This document shows, in pieces, positions 1 through 5,225 of a stretch of DNA of 7,003 bases. Position 1 is the stretch's first letter, and the number at the start of each line of letters is the position of its first letter. A program made the position numbers and the translations under genes. The DNA comes from Dehalococcoidia bacterium (GTDB lineage: Bacteria > Chloroflexota > Dehalococcoidia > E44-bin15). Location of the stretch: positions 1 to 7,003 of the forward strand of contig DAOUVR010000056.1 in NCBI GenBank assembly GCA_030667555.1, read 5' to 3'. The notes below the pieces were generated by a model. It searched no databases. It was not told where the DNA came from and saw only the letters and a list, made by a program, of their open reading frames with translations.

Positions 1-888
1 GAGTTGATACAGGAAATGGATATTCCGCCGCAGGTCCTCCCTGACGTTCGCTCCTCCAGTGAGGTTTATGGATTCACCGCAGACAACGATGCCCTGCCGT
101 CGGGAATTCCCATCGCTGGCATCGCCGGAGACCAGCAAGCATCGCTCTTCGGGCAGGCCTGTTTCACGCCGGGGATGGCAAAGAACACCTATGGGACTGG
201 CTGCTTCCTGCTGCTCAACCTCGGTCGAGAGGCGGTCTCTTCTTCCGGTGGCCTTTTGACCACTATTGCCTGTGGCGGGGATGGTAAGCCTGTTTATGCA
301 CTGGAGGGAGCCATTTTCAATACCGGAGCGGCGATTCAATGGCTACGAGACGGGTTGGGGATAATAAGCGAGGCTAAAGATAGCGAGACTTTAGCCCGTA
401 AGGTTGAAGATACCGGTGGTGTCCATTTCGTTCCGGCATTTACCGGGCTGGGCGCTCCCTACTGGGACATGCACGCTCGCGGCGCTATCCTGGGCATAAC
501 CCGAGGAACGAGGAGGGAGCATGTTGTTCGAGCCGCTCTGGAGTCCATCGCCTATCAATCACGGGATGTCCTGGACATAATGGCTCAGGATGCCCGGATG
601 GGGATTGAAAAGCTACGGGTTGATGGTGGAGGAGTGGCCAACGATGTCCTGATGCAGTTCCAGGCGGATATCCTTGGAATTGCCATTGAACGGCCGGTTA
701 TCGCTGAAACTACGGCTTTGGGAGCGGCCTACCTGGCTGGGCTGGCAACGGGGTATTGGCGTGATGCTGAGGAGATCTCCTCTCTGTGGCGGTTAGGGGC
801 TCGGTTTGAACCGAAGATGGATGCGGGAAAAAGGGGACATCTCTACTCCGACTGGAAAAGGGCGGTCAGCAGGGTTCTCAGCGATTGA
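1..888 (+). CDS. glpK: Glycerol kinase, C-terminal part (5' end outside window)
   Basis: Glycerol kinase phosphorylates glycerol with ATP to sn-glycerol 3-phosphate in the cytoplasm (FGGY carbohydrate kinase family). The frame is open from base 1 and gives about 295 residues of a usual 495-500, so the N-terminal two-fifths lie outside the window. Recognisable blocks are: GDQQASLFGQ near residue 34, where the Asp is the catalytic base in characterised GlpK; KNTYGTGCFLL near 61; EGAIFNTGAAIQWLRD near 102; FVPAFTGLGAPYWD near 144; GITRGTRREHVVRAALESIAYQ near 164; LRVDGGGVANDVLMQFQAD near 205; and TALGAAYLAGLATGYW near 238. The last three belong to the C-terminal ATP-binding actin-like domain. 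The stop is TGA at 886-888. No frameshift or missing key residue is seen in this part. It precedes another sugar kinase on the same strand, but a 217-base gap with its own promoter argues against tight co-transcription. Identity is very secure. Confidence 0.96.
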   Translation, partial: ELIQEMDIPPQVLPDVRSSSEVYGFTADNDALPSGIPIAGIAGDQQASLFGQACFTPGMAKNTYGTGCFLLLNLGREAVSSSGGLLTTIACGGDGKPVYALEGAIFNTGAAIQWLRDGLGIISEAKDSETLARKVEDTGGVHFVPAFTGLGAPYWDMHARGAILGITRGTRREHVVRAALESIAYQSRDVLDIMAQDARMGIEKLRVDGGGVANDVLMQFQADILGIAIERPVIAETTALGAAYLAGLATGYWRDAEEISSLWRLGARFEPKMDAGKRGHLYSDWKRAVSRVLSD

Positions 889-975
889 TGCATGGCTTCT
901 TGATCGGCAAGGTTTGGCGAAATACTCCCCATTTCAAGGTGGACTTCTTAAGCACTAGCCCATTCTTATGTCGGC

Positions 976-993
976 AGAAGTGGCCTCACTTCT
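976..993. other. Perfect short hairpin in the glpK-ROK kinase gap
   Basis: AGAAGTG (976-982) and CACTTCT (987-993) form a perfect 7-bp stem with a 4-base GCCT loop. No T-run follows on either strand, so it is not a convincing intrinsic terminator. It may be a weak attenuating structure after glpK or chance. Apart from this and the promoter at 1068-1096, nothing else is recognisable in 889-1105. Confidence 0.35.
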
Positions 994-1067
994 CGGACAA
1001 TAGACGTGGCTCCATGTTAGTGAACCCTTGGCATGACGAGAGGCTTGGGCATAGTTTCCCCACAAGA

Positions 1068-1096
1068 TTGACCTGCAACCTATTATCCTATATTCT
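1068..1096 (+). promoter_or_regulatory. Sigma70-type promoter for the ROK kinase, very close to its ATG
   Basis: TTGACC (1068-1073, five of six to the -35 consensus) is followed by exactly 17 bases and then TATTCT (1091-1096, four of six to TATAAT). Transcription would start near 1103, only a few bases before the ATG at 1106, so the message would be leaderless or nearly so. The AGGTGAG at 1097-1103, which otherwise looks like a ribosome binding site only 2 bases from the ATG, would then be largely outside the transcript. Either the promoter or the ribosome binding site reading could be right, but they conflict. Confidence 0.5.
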
Positions 1097-1105
1097 AGGT
1101 GAGCT

Positions 1106-2083
1106 ATGAGCGAGACTAAACAGTTGATTGTAGGAGTGGATGTGGGGGGCTCGAAGATAAATGCCGTTCTGGCCGACGCCGACGGCCACATCGAGGCACG
1201 AAGCTCAGCGGATACCCTCGCCGATGAGGGCCCCGAAGCGGTTATCGGGCGGATTGTCGAGGCCATAAGCCAGTTGATATCTGGAGTGGAGGTTACTGGC
1301 ATAGGAATTGGCTCTGCTGGCTCCTATGATGCTGAAAGAGGCGCTGTCTCTTTCTCGCCGAACATGCCGGGGTGGCACAACATCCCCTTGAGAGACATCA
1401 TCCAGCGTGAGTTTGGTCTACCTACATGTTTGCAGAATGACTGCACACTCGCTGCTCTAGGGGAACATCGTTTTGGAGCCGGGGTGGGCGTTGACAATCT
1501 GGTGTACGTTGGTCTGGGCACCGGTATTGGTGGCGGGATAATAGCTGATGGGCAGGTCTACACCGGCACCTCAGGCGCTGCTGGCGAGATCGGACACATG
1601 ATCATCGATGTTAACGGGTCACCTTGCAAGTGCGGAAGCTACGGGTGCTGGGAGAACTTCGCCTCAGGGAGAGCTGTCGCCCAGGAGGCAGTGCGGCAAA
1701 TGGAGGCCGGAGTTCCAACGGCGATACGGCGCTACGCTGGAAGGGATGTCAACAAGGTAACTGCTCAAACGGTTTTCCAGGCTGCCCAGGATGGTGACTA
1801 CATTGCACATGAGATAATCTCGCGCACCGCCTACTATGTTGGGGTCGGCCTGGTGAACGTAGTCAACATCTTCAACCCCGAGCTCATCCTCATTGGGGGT
1901 GGTCTATCGAAAATGGGCTCGCTACTTCTGGACCATGCCATTGAGGTAGTCAGGGAGCGTGCCTTTGGGATCTCGGCCAAGGCGGTTCGCATCGAACTGG
2001 CGCAGCTCGGGGATGATGTGGTTGCCCTGGGGGCAGTGGCCCTGGTTCTACAAAAGAAGTGTGGAACTGACGAAGGCGAATGA
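1106..2083 (+). CDS. ROK-family sugar kinase, glucokinase-like
   Basis: This complete 325-residue protein has the usual length of ROK kinases, cytoplasmic ATP-dependent kinases of glucose, N-acetylmannosamine, fructose and similar hexoses. The N-terminal phosphate-binding block is VGVDVGGSKINAVLADADG (residues 9-27). LQNDCTLAALGEHRFGAG (109-126) contains the catalytic Asp112. GLGTGIGGGII (136-146) is the second phosphate loop. GEIGH (160-164) and CKCGSYGCWE (174-183) form the ROK signature, in which His164, Cys174, Cys176 and Cys181 bind structural zinc. NPELILIGGGLS (257-268) is the adenosine-site block. All expected catalytic and zinc residues are present. The substrate cannot be fixed from sequence; glucose is the default guess because most proteins of this layout are annotated as glucokinase. 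The ATG at 1106 is chosen because it places the nucleotide loop about ten residues in. The stop is TGA at 2081-2083. A promoter lies directly upstream; the repeat zone lies downstream. Confidence 0.92.
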   Translation: MSETKQLIVGVDVGGSKINAVLADADGHIEARSSADTLADEGPEAVIGRIVEAISQLISGVEVTGIGIGSAGSYDAERGAVSFSPNMPGWHNIPLRDIIQREFGLPTCLQNDCTLAALGEHRFGAGVGVDNLVYVGLGTGIGGGIIADGQVYTGTSGAAGEIGHMIIDVNGSPCKCGSYGCWENFASGRAVAQEAVRQMEAGVPTAIRRYAGRDVNKVTAQTVFQAAQDGDYIAHEIISRTAYYVGVGLVNVVNIFNPELILIGGGLSKMGSLLLDHAIEVVRERAFGISAKAVRIELAQLGDDVVALGAVALVLQKKCGTDEGE

Positions 2084-2122
2084 GTGACCGCCAACGAGTC
2101 ATGGCACAAAAGATGTCCAATG

Positions 2123-2227
2123 CCGTTCGTGGTGAGCCCTTCGGCACCGCTCAGGACAGGCTTGTCGAACCATGAACGGTCTTTCAACAGGCTCTCCGAA
2201 CGGAGTATCGGAGTCCGCAAGGCGGAC
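2123..2227. repeat. Interspersed intergenic repeat with inverted arms
   Basis: CCGTTCGTGGT (2123-2133) pairs with ACCATGAACGG (2169-2179) with a single mismatch that is a G-U wobble in RNA. The right arm continues from CTTGTCGAACC and leads into CTTTCAACAGGCTCTCC (2181-2197), a diverged version of the CCCTTCGACAGGCTCAG found at 2341. The unit ends with two small hairpins, CTCCG-AA-CGGAG (2193-2204) and GTCCGC-AAG-GCGGAC (2213-2227). Similar CTTCGACAGGCTCAG and CTTGTCGAACCATGAACGG strings are, to my knowledge, common dispersed intergenic repeats in several bacterial genomes, including Chloroflexota. Copy number in this genome cannot be seen here. Confidence 0.65.
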
Positions 2228-2263
2228 AGGGTGAACGGAATATGTTACTCTTGGAACAGAAGA

Positions 2264-2319
2264 GGGTAGCCTAGAGCATCTGCTCTAGGCTTGGTTGGAG
2301 CGGATGCTCCAACCTACCC
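2264..2319. repeat. Perfect three-way-junction palindromic element
   Basis: Outer arms GGGTAG (2264-2269) and CTACCC (2314-2319) enclose two perfect hairpins. Hairpin one is GCCTAGAGCA (2269-2278), loop TC, TGCTCTAGGC (2281-2290). Hairpin two is GGTTGGAGC (2293-2301), loop GGAT, GCTCCAACC (2306-2314). One base of each outer arm is shared with its neighbouring hairpin, so the outer stem is five or six pairs. The layout resembles REP/BIME-type or non-autonomous hairpin repeats and is strand-symmetric, fitting a bidirectional terminator or a transposed element. No coding capacity or transposase is present. Confidence 0.65.
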
Positions 2320-2340
2320 GTTGGAAAAGCTAGGGATCGG

Positions 2341-2366
2341 CCCTTCGACAGGCTCAGAGTGAGCGG
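2341..2366. repeat. Second copy of the CTTCGACAGGCTCAG-type repeat
   Basis: CCCTTCGACAGGCTCAGAGTGAGCGG matches, in the same orientation and with substitutions, the CTTTCAACAGGCTCTCCGAACGG stretch at 2181-2203. It is a shorter copy of the same dispersed repeat family and overlaps the stem of the hairpin at 2362-2378. Confidence 0.55.
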
Positions 2367-2378
2367 GATAGGCCCGCT
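2362..2378 (+). terminator. Possible weak terminator hairpin
   Basis: AGCGGG (2362-2367), loop ATAGG, CCCGCT (2373-2378) is a perfect 6-bp GC-rich stem followed by only three T bases (2378-2380). It could stop transcription arriving from the ROK kinase side before it enters the convergent gene. The T-run is too short for confidence. Confidence 0.3.
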
Positions 2379-2394
2379 TTCCAGGTGAATAGGG

Positions 2395-3573
2395 CTAGGC
2401 AATTGCGCCAGCGCTTCGCAGTTCCTCGATTTTCTCCTTACTATAACCCAAGCCCTGTAGAATCTCGTCGGTATGCTGGCCGGCTAGAGGGGCTAGAGTT
2501 CTTATTTGTCCCGGCGTATCCGATAGCTTGATGGAAATCCCTACCTGCTTAACCTTGCCAAATTTTGGGTGGTCCAACTCCACCACCATCTGTCGATGAT
2601 TTATCTGAGGGTCGGAGAACACCTCGTCCAGCGGGTAGACCGGGGCCACAGGGACATCGGCTTGTCTCAGCAACTCCACCCATTCATCTCGTGTCTTGGT
2701 GAGGAATGTTTCTCGAAAATAGGCGAATATCTCCTCCCGCTTCTCGCCTGTGTCAAATTCGTAAGAGCTGAAATCCTCCCTGCCCAGTGCCTTGCACAGG
2801 TTCTGATAGAACCATGGTTCCAACGCTCCCAGGCTGACATACTTTCCGTCCTTCGTTTCATAGATATTATAGAAAGGCATCCCACCAAAAAAGAGCACGT
2901 CTCCCCTTGTAGGCACTATGCCGGTGGAGAAATATTGAGCAGCTTCGGCATGCATCAATGAGACAACGCCATCCGTCATTGAAATGTCAACATACTGTCC
3001 CTTTCCCGTTCTTTCCCGCGCCATGAGGGCGGCGAGAATCCCTATCGCGCCTTGCATGCCACCCGCCGCATAGTCCGCTAGCCAATTGGCTGTTACCGCT
3101 GGAGGGCCATCCCTTTGACCTATCATGCTCTGGGCCCCGGCAATCGATATGTAGTTGATATCATGTCCTGCTACTTCCTGATAAGGGCCGTCCTGCCCGT
3201 AGCCGGTAACGGAACAATATACTATTCTAGGGTTTATCTCCTTTATGGTGTCGTAGTCCACTCCGAGGCGTTTTACCACACCAGGTCTGAACTCCTCCAC
3301 AATGACATCGGCATCCTTGGCCAGCTTATAAAAGATCTGCTGAGCCTCCGGCTCCTTAAGATTGAGAACAATGCTCCTCTTGTTGCGGTTCTCGGCGTCG
3401 TATGCTCTTCTCTCCTCTCCAGCCATGGCTGAAGAAAAAGCCTGGGCGCGCCCTCCCCCAGGTTCGACCTTGATAATGTCTGCTCCCAGGTCGGCGAGGA
3501 ACATTGTGCAATATGGTCCCGGCGCAAGGCGGGTGAGATCCACCACCTTTATTCCCTCTAATGCCATTGTCAT
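2395..3573 (-). CDS. CaiB/BaiF family acyl-CoA transferase or alpha-methylacyl-CoA racemase-like protein
   Basis: This 392-residue protein has the family's full length. Class III CoA-transferases move CoA between carboxylic acids; their close relatives, the alpha-methylacyl-CoA racemases, epimerise 2-methylacyl-CoAs. Family blocks are LAPGPYCTMFLADLGADIIK (16-35), NRNKRSIVLNLK (62-73), FRPGVVKRLGVDY (95-107) and YCSVTGYGQDGPY (119-131). The residues corresponding to the racemase catalytic set are present: His137 in AGHDINYI, Asp167 in WLADYAAGG, and Glu252 in LGALEPWFY. Asp167 is also the site equivalent to the transferase nucleophile, so sequence alone does not settle transferase versus racemase; the GHDINY plus ALEPWFY pair favours racemase-like. 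The start at ATG 3571-3573 is supported by AGGAGGT (minus strand, 3580-3586) 6 bases upstream. Its promoter is a near-copy of that of the upstream radical SAM gene. The stop is TAG. Confidence 0.9.
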   Translation of the reverse strand: MTMALEGIKVVDLTRLAPGPYCTMFLADLGADIIKVEPGGGRAQAFSSAMAGEERRAYDAENRNKRSIVLNLKEPEAQQIFYKLAKDADVIVEEFRPGVVKRLGVDYDTIKEINPRIVYCSVTGYGQDGPYQEVAGHDINYISIAGAQSMIGQRDGPPAVTANWLADYAAGGMQGAIGILAALMARERTGKGQYVDISMTDGVVSLMHAEAAQYFSTGIVPTRGDVLFFGGMPFYNIYETKDGKYVSLGALEPWFYQNLCKALGREDFSSYEFDTGEKREEIFAYFRETFLTKTRDEWVELLRQADVPVAPVYPLDEVFSDPQINHRQMVVELDHPKFGKVKQVGISIKLSDTPGQIRTLAPLAGQHTDEILQGLGYSKEKIEELRSAGAIA

Positions 3574-3595
3574 ATTCAGACCTCCTGTCTTTCTA

Positions 3596-3641
3596 TCAAT
3601 CTTATGGCAGCCCGAGAAAGGTTGTCAACTTTGAATCACAC
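3596..3641 (-). promoter_or_regulatory. Promoter of the CaiB-family gene, copy 1 of a duplicated module
   Basis: On the minus strand, TTGACA (3623-3628, perfect -35), an 18-base spacer and TAAGAT (3599-3604) form a sigma70-type promoter. Transcription should start near 3592, giving a leader of about 20 bases that contains the AGGAGGT ribosome binding site. The 18 bases 3596-3613 are identical to 5043-5060 upstream of the radical SAM gene, and the -35 region is also shared. A TCAANNTTGA dyad (3625-3634) overlaps the -35. The shared spacer sequence GGGCTGCCA is not part of normal promoter consensus, so a common regulator site is inferred. Confidence 0.65.
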
Positions 3642-3662
3642 ACAGTGTTTGTTTAGGAGGAC

Positions 3663-3691
3663 AAAAACTTGATTGGCCATCCTGGGGATGG
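3663..3691 (-). terminator. Weak terminator-like hairpin after the radical SAM gene
   Basis: Read on the minus strand, CCATCC-CCA-GGATGG (3677-3691) is a perfect 6-bp hairpin. A run of five T bases appears only about nine bases later (within 3663-3668). The distance is longer than in typical intrinsic terminators, so the call is tentative. It lies in the 167-base gap between the two minus-strand genes. Confidence 0.22.
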
Positions 3692-3740
3692 ATTTTGAAG
3701 GTGGCCTTTCTATGCAGTCTCTGCAAAAACGGGAGTCATC

Positions 3741-4970
3741 TTAAGGCTCGGATGGAGGGATGAACTCAGTGGCGAAGCACTGAACCGTGTTGAGCCCTGT
3801 TTCCTCCAGGAGGCGATGTACGGCCTTCATCTCGTCCAAGCTGGGCCACAAGATTTGGCTTCTATAACCACCATTGAAATAGGCCATGGCAGTCGTCTGT
3901 ATAGAGGGGTCAATATTGTGGAGCTCCCTTCCAATACGCTGAATCTCCTCCAAGGAGATCAATTCTTCGTTGTAGGGAATCCCAACGCCGACAAATACCT
4001 TTTCGCGGTAATGGTGGACGATATAGTCTACTGCATTCCAGGCATTATCCTTACATCTTTGCGCCAGATCTTTATTCTTTAACCCTGTTATTCTCATGAA
4101 AGTATCTATGTGTAAGCCTTTGAGGTCTATCCCAAAATCGGTCAATCCGGCATCGATAAGCTCATCGATGTAGCCCCGGGTAAGTAAGGAGCCATTGGTG
4201 GAGATATGAAGGTGGGTCTCTGGCTCTGGATTAAGCCGCCTGAGCTCTTTTAGGAGTTGAATAAGCCAGGGCCTGTTGATAGTAATTTCACCTCCAGAGA
4301 GACAAAATCTGTCTAGCTCTAATTCTTTCCTCATCTTAGTCAGCATCGTAGCTGCTTCCAGGGGCGTGTAAGCTTGCCCTTTCCCCATATGGGTGATCAT
4401 CCAGTTATGGCACTGCGGGCACCTGAAATTACACCCGGCAACAAGGCAGCATATCTCCAGGAACTCAGACCTGGCATTTTTTCTTGCTTCCCACGGGGTC
4501 CCTACCCCACCCACAGGAAGGCCACCAGTCGGCCCAACGATTCTCAACGGGACCCAATCCTTGGGCAAGTCGGTTCTGATCTTCATTCCCTCCTTTGCCT
4601 CTGTGACACAGGCTCGCCTTACCTCCCCGTCAATCTGCACCGCGCAGTCCCAGCAAGCGCCAACTCCGCAAGGTGCGTAGAGCGCCCCTTCGGTGGGCAG
4701 ACCGGCGGTTATGCTGTAGCCTATATGCCACAGCGCTTCCTTCACGGTTATCCTCTCAGGCACGCTCCTCAACACTCCGTCAACCTCGATAGCCACCTCT
4801 TTTTCCCTTCTTACCTCCACTAGCTCGAGAGCCTCGTTGGGGCAAAGCTGAACGCAGGCACCACAGCCAATACAAATCTCTTCCTCCGCACCTGGACAGG
4901 CAACAAATGTTTGGCAGGCACCGCAGTCCGTACATTTCTCTGGATTATGGCGAGCTTCGAAAGGCGTAAC
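3741..4970 (-). CDS. Radical SAM protein with N-terminal 2x[4Fe-4S] and [2Fe-2S] ferredoxin domains; start uncertain
   Basis: The only standard start in this frame is GTG at 4818-4820 (359 residues), but about 50 codons upstream are clearly coding and hold eight cysteines: CTDCGAC-x5-CP, then CIGCGACVQLCP, a 2[4Fe-4S] ferredoxin. The GTG is therefore probably internal. Counting from it, PCGVGACWDC and RRAC follow (Cys51, Cys56, Cys59, Cys71), a [2Fe-2S] domain like the Fer2_4 type in HcnA and sarcosine oxidase subunits. Then comes the radical SAM core: CNFRCPQC (Cys130, 134, 137), LSGGEIT (174-180) and HISTNG (205-210). DLKG at 232-235 resembles pyruvate formate-lyase activase and AmmeMemoRadiSam-type enzymes. 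It probably cleaves SAM, with the extra clusters relaying electrons; substrate unknown. No glycyl radical enzyme is present in the window. An in-frame TAA (4971-4973) separates this frame from upstream ATGs, so the gene is either interrupted or uses a non-standard start. The promoter is at 5043-5087. Confidence 0.85.
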   Translation of the reverse strand, partial: VTPFEARHNPEKCTDCGACQTFVACPGAEEEICIGCGACVQLCPNEALELVEVRREKEVAIEVDGVLRSVPERITVKEALWHIGYSITAGLPTEGALYAPCGVGACWDCAVQIDGEVRRACVTEAKEGMKIRTDLPKDWVPLRIVGPTGGLPVGGVGTPWEARKNARSEFLEICCLVAGCNFRCPQCHNWMITHMGKGQAYTPLEAATMLTKMRKELELDRFCLSGGEITINRPWLIQLLKELRRLNPEPETHLHISTNGSLLTRGYIDELIDAGLTDFGIDLKGLHIDTFMRITGLKNKDLAQRCKDNAWNAVDYIVHHYREKVFVGVGIPYNEELISLEEIQRIGRELHNIDPSIQTTAMAYFNGGYRSQILWPSLDEMKAVHRLLEETGLNTVQCFATEFIPPSEP

Positions 4971-5006
4971 TTAGTTCCCCCTTCCCATTACAATCCTTCG
5001 CTCCAT
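4971..5006 (-). other. In-frame leader codons and TAA in front of the radical SAM gene
   Basis: Read on the minus strand from ATG at 5004-5006, the codons give MERRIVMGRGN and then TAA (4971-4973), in the same frame as the ferredoxin domain that begins at 4970. The second ATG (4986-4988) has AAGGA (4994-4998) 5 bases upstream, a good ribosome binding site. AAGGGGG (4977-4983) lies 6 bases before GTT (4968) and 9 before ACG (4965). There is no ATG, GTG or TTG between the TAA and GTG 4820. Possible readings are a nonsense mutation, a sequence error, a five-codon leader peptide with reinitiation, or initiation at a rare codon. Confidence 0.6.
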
Positions 5007-5042
5007 GTTGGAAAGCACAAATCTTGAAGCTGTATATTCGTT

Positions 5043-5087
5043 TCAATCTTATGGCAGCCCTCGAAGGGAGTCAACATTGAACCACAT
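5043..5087 (-). promoter_or_regulatory. Promoter of the radical SAM gene, copy 2 of the duplicated module
   Basis: On the minus strand, TTGACT (5069-5074), a 17-base spacer and TAAGAT (5046-5051) form a sigma70-type promoter with a predicted start near 5039, about 33 bases before the first ATG. Bases 5043-5060 are identical to 3596-3613, and 5071-5087 match 3625-3641 with three differences. The TCAANNTTGA dyad recurs at 5071-5080 over the -35. Sequence outside the module is unrelated between the two sites, so the conservation is specific to the promoter. Confidence 0.65.
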
Positions 5088-5178
5088 TTACAGCTAAATG
5101 GGCGAAGGTCGCCGGCTCCAATTTAGCACCCATTGCTTTTACTGCGCAAACAGGATATTCCTCAATTGGCCTACCAAC

Positions 5179-5207
5179 TTGACGTATTTGCGAAAATACG
5201 GTAATAT
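5179..5207 (+). promoter_or_regulatory. Toxin-antitoxin promoter with operator dyad
   Basis: TTGACG (5179-5184), a 17-base spacer and TAATAT (5202-5207) precede the antitoxin gene. The spacer region carries a perfect dyad, CGTATTT (5183-5189), GCGA, AAATACG (5194-5200). A 7-bp-arm palindrome lying between and touching the two promoter boxes is where ribbon-helix-helix antitoxins typically bind to repress their own operon. The predicted start near 5214 would leave only a short leader around the GGAGGT (5213-5218) that precedes the ATG. Confidence 0.65.
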
Positions 5208-5225
5208 GGTTTGGAGGTGTGAATT

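Larger units (their letters stand above)
2084..2394. other. Repeat-filled non-coding zone between convergent genes
   Basis: These 311 bases separate the ends of the plus-strand ROK kinase and the minus-strand CaiB-family gene. I see no credible gene. The open frames that cross it translate repeat sequence. It contains an imperfect inverted-arm repeat (2123-2179), small hairpins (for example GTCCGC-AAG-GCGGAC at 2213-2227), a perfect three-way-junction element (2264-2319), a second repeat copy (2341-2366) and a hairpin next to it (2362-2378). Its location where two transcripts converge suggests that some of these structures end transcription from both sides; that role is inferred. Confidence 0.7.

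Noticed and set aside
885..1109. Plus-strand 74-residue open frame that overlaps the glpK stop and the ROK kinase start by four bases each
   Set aside because: The tidy overlaps are tempting, but there is no ribosome binding site, the translation is rich in Phe, Trp, His and Cys with no recognisable domain, and it would cover the hairpin at 976-993 and the kinase promoter at 1068-1096.
1834..2220. Minus-strand 128-residue open frame
   Set aside because: It is antisense to the ROK kinase plus repeat sequence; the kinase frame has full family conservation there.
2084..2269. Plus-strand 61-residue open frame directly after the ROK kinase
   Set aside because: It mostly translates the dispersed repeat (the LRTGLSNHERSF type of string that this repeat gives) and has no ribosome binding site or domain.
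2084..2394. CRISPR array in the repeat zone
   Set aside because: The repeats are diverged, palindromic and irregularly spaced, with no unit repeated at constant length and no spacers.
4374..4823. Plus-strand 149-residue open frame opposite the radical SAM gene
   Set aside because: It is antisense to clearly conserved iron-sulfur and radical SAM coding sequence and has no domain of its own.
4971..4973. Selenocysteine or pyrrolysine recoding at the in-frame stop before the ferredoxin domain
   Set aside because: The codon is TAA; selenocysteine uses TGA and pyrrolysine uses TAG.
5101..5113. Small hairpin GGCGA-AGG-TCGCC between the divergent promoters
   Set aside because: A 5-bp stem without a T-run or link to a gene end is within what chance produces.
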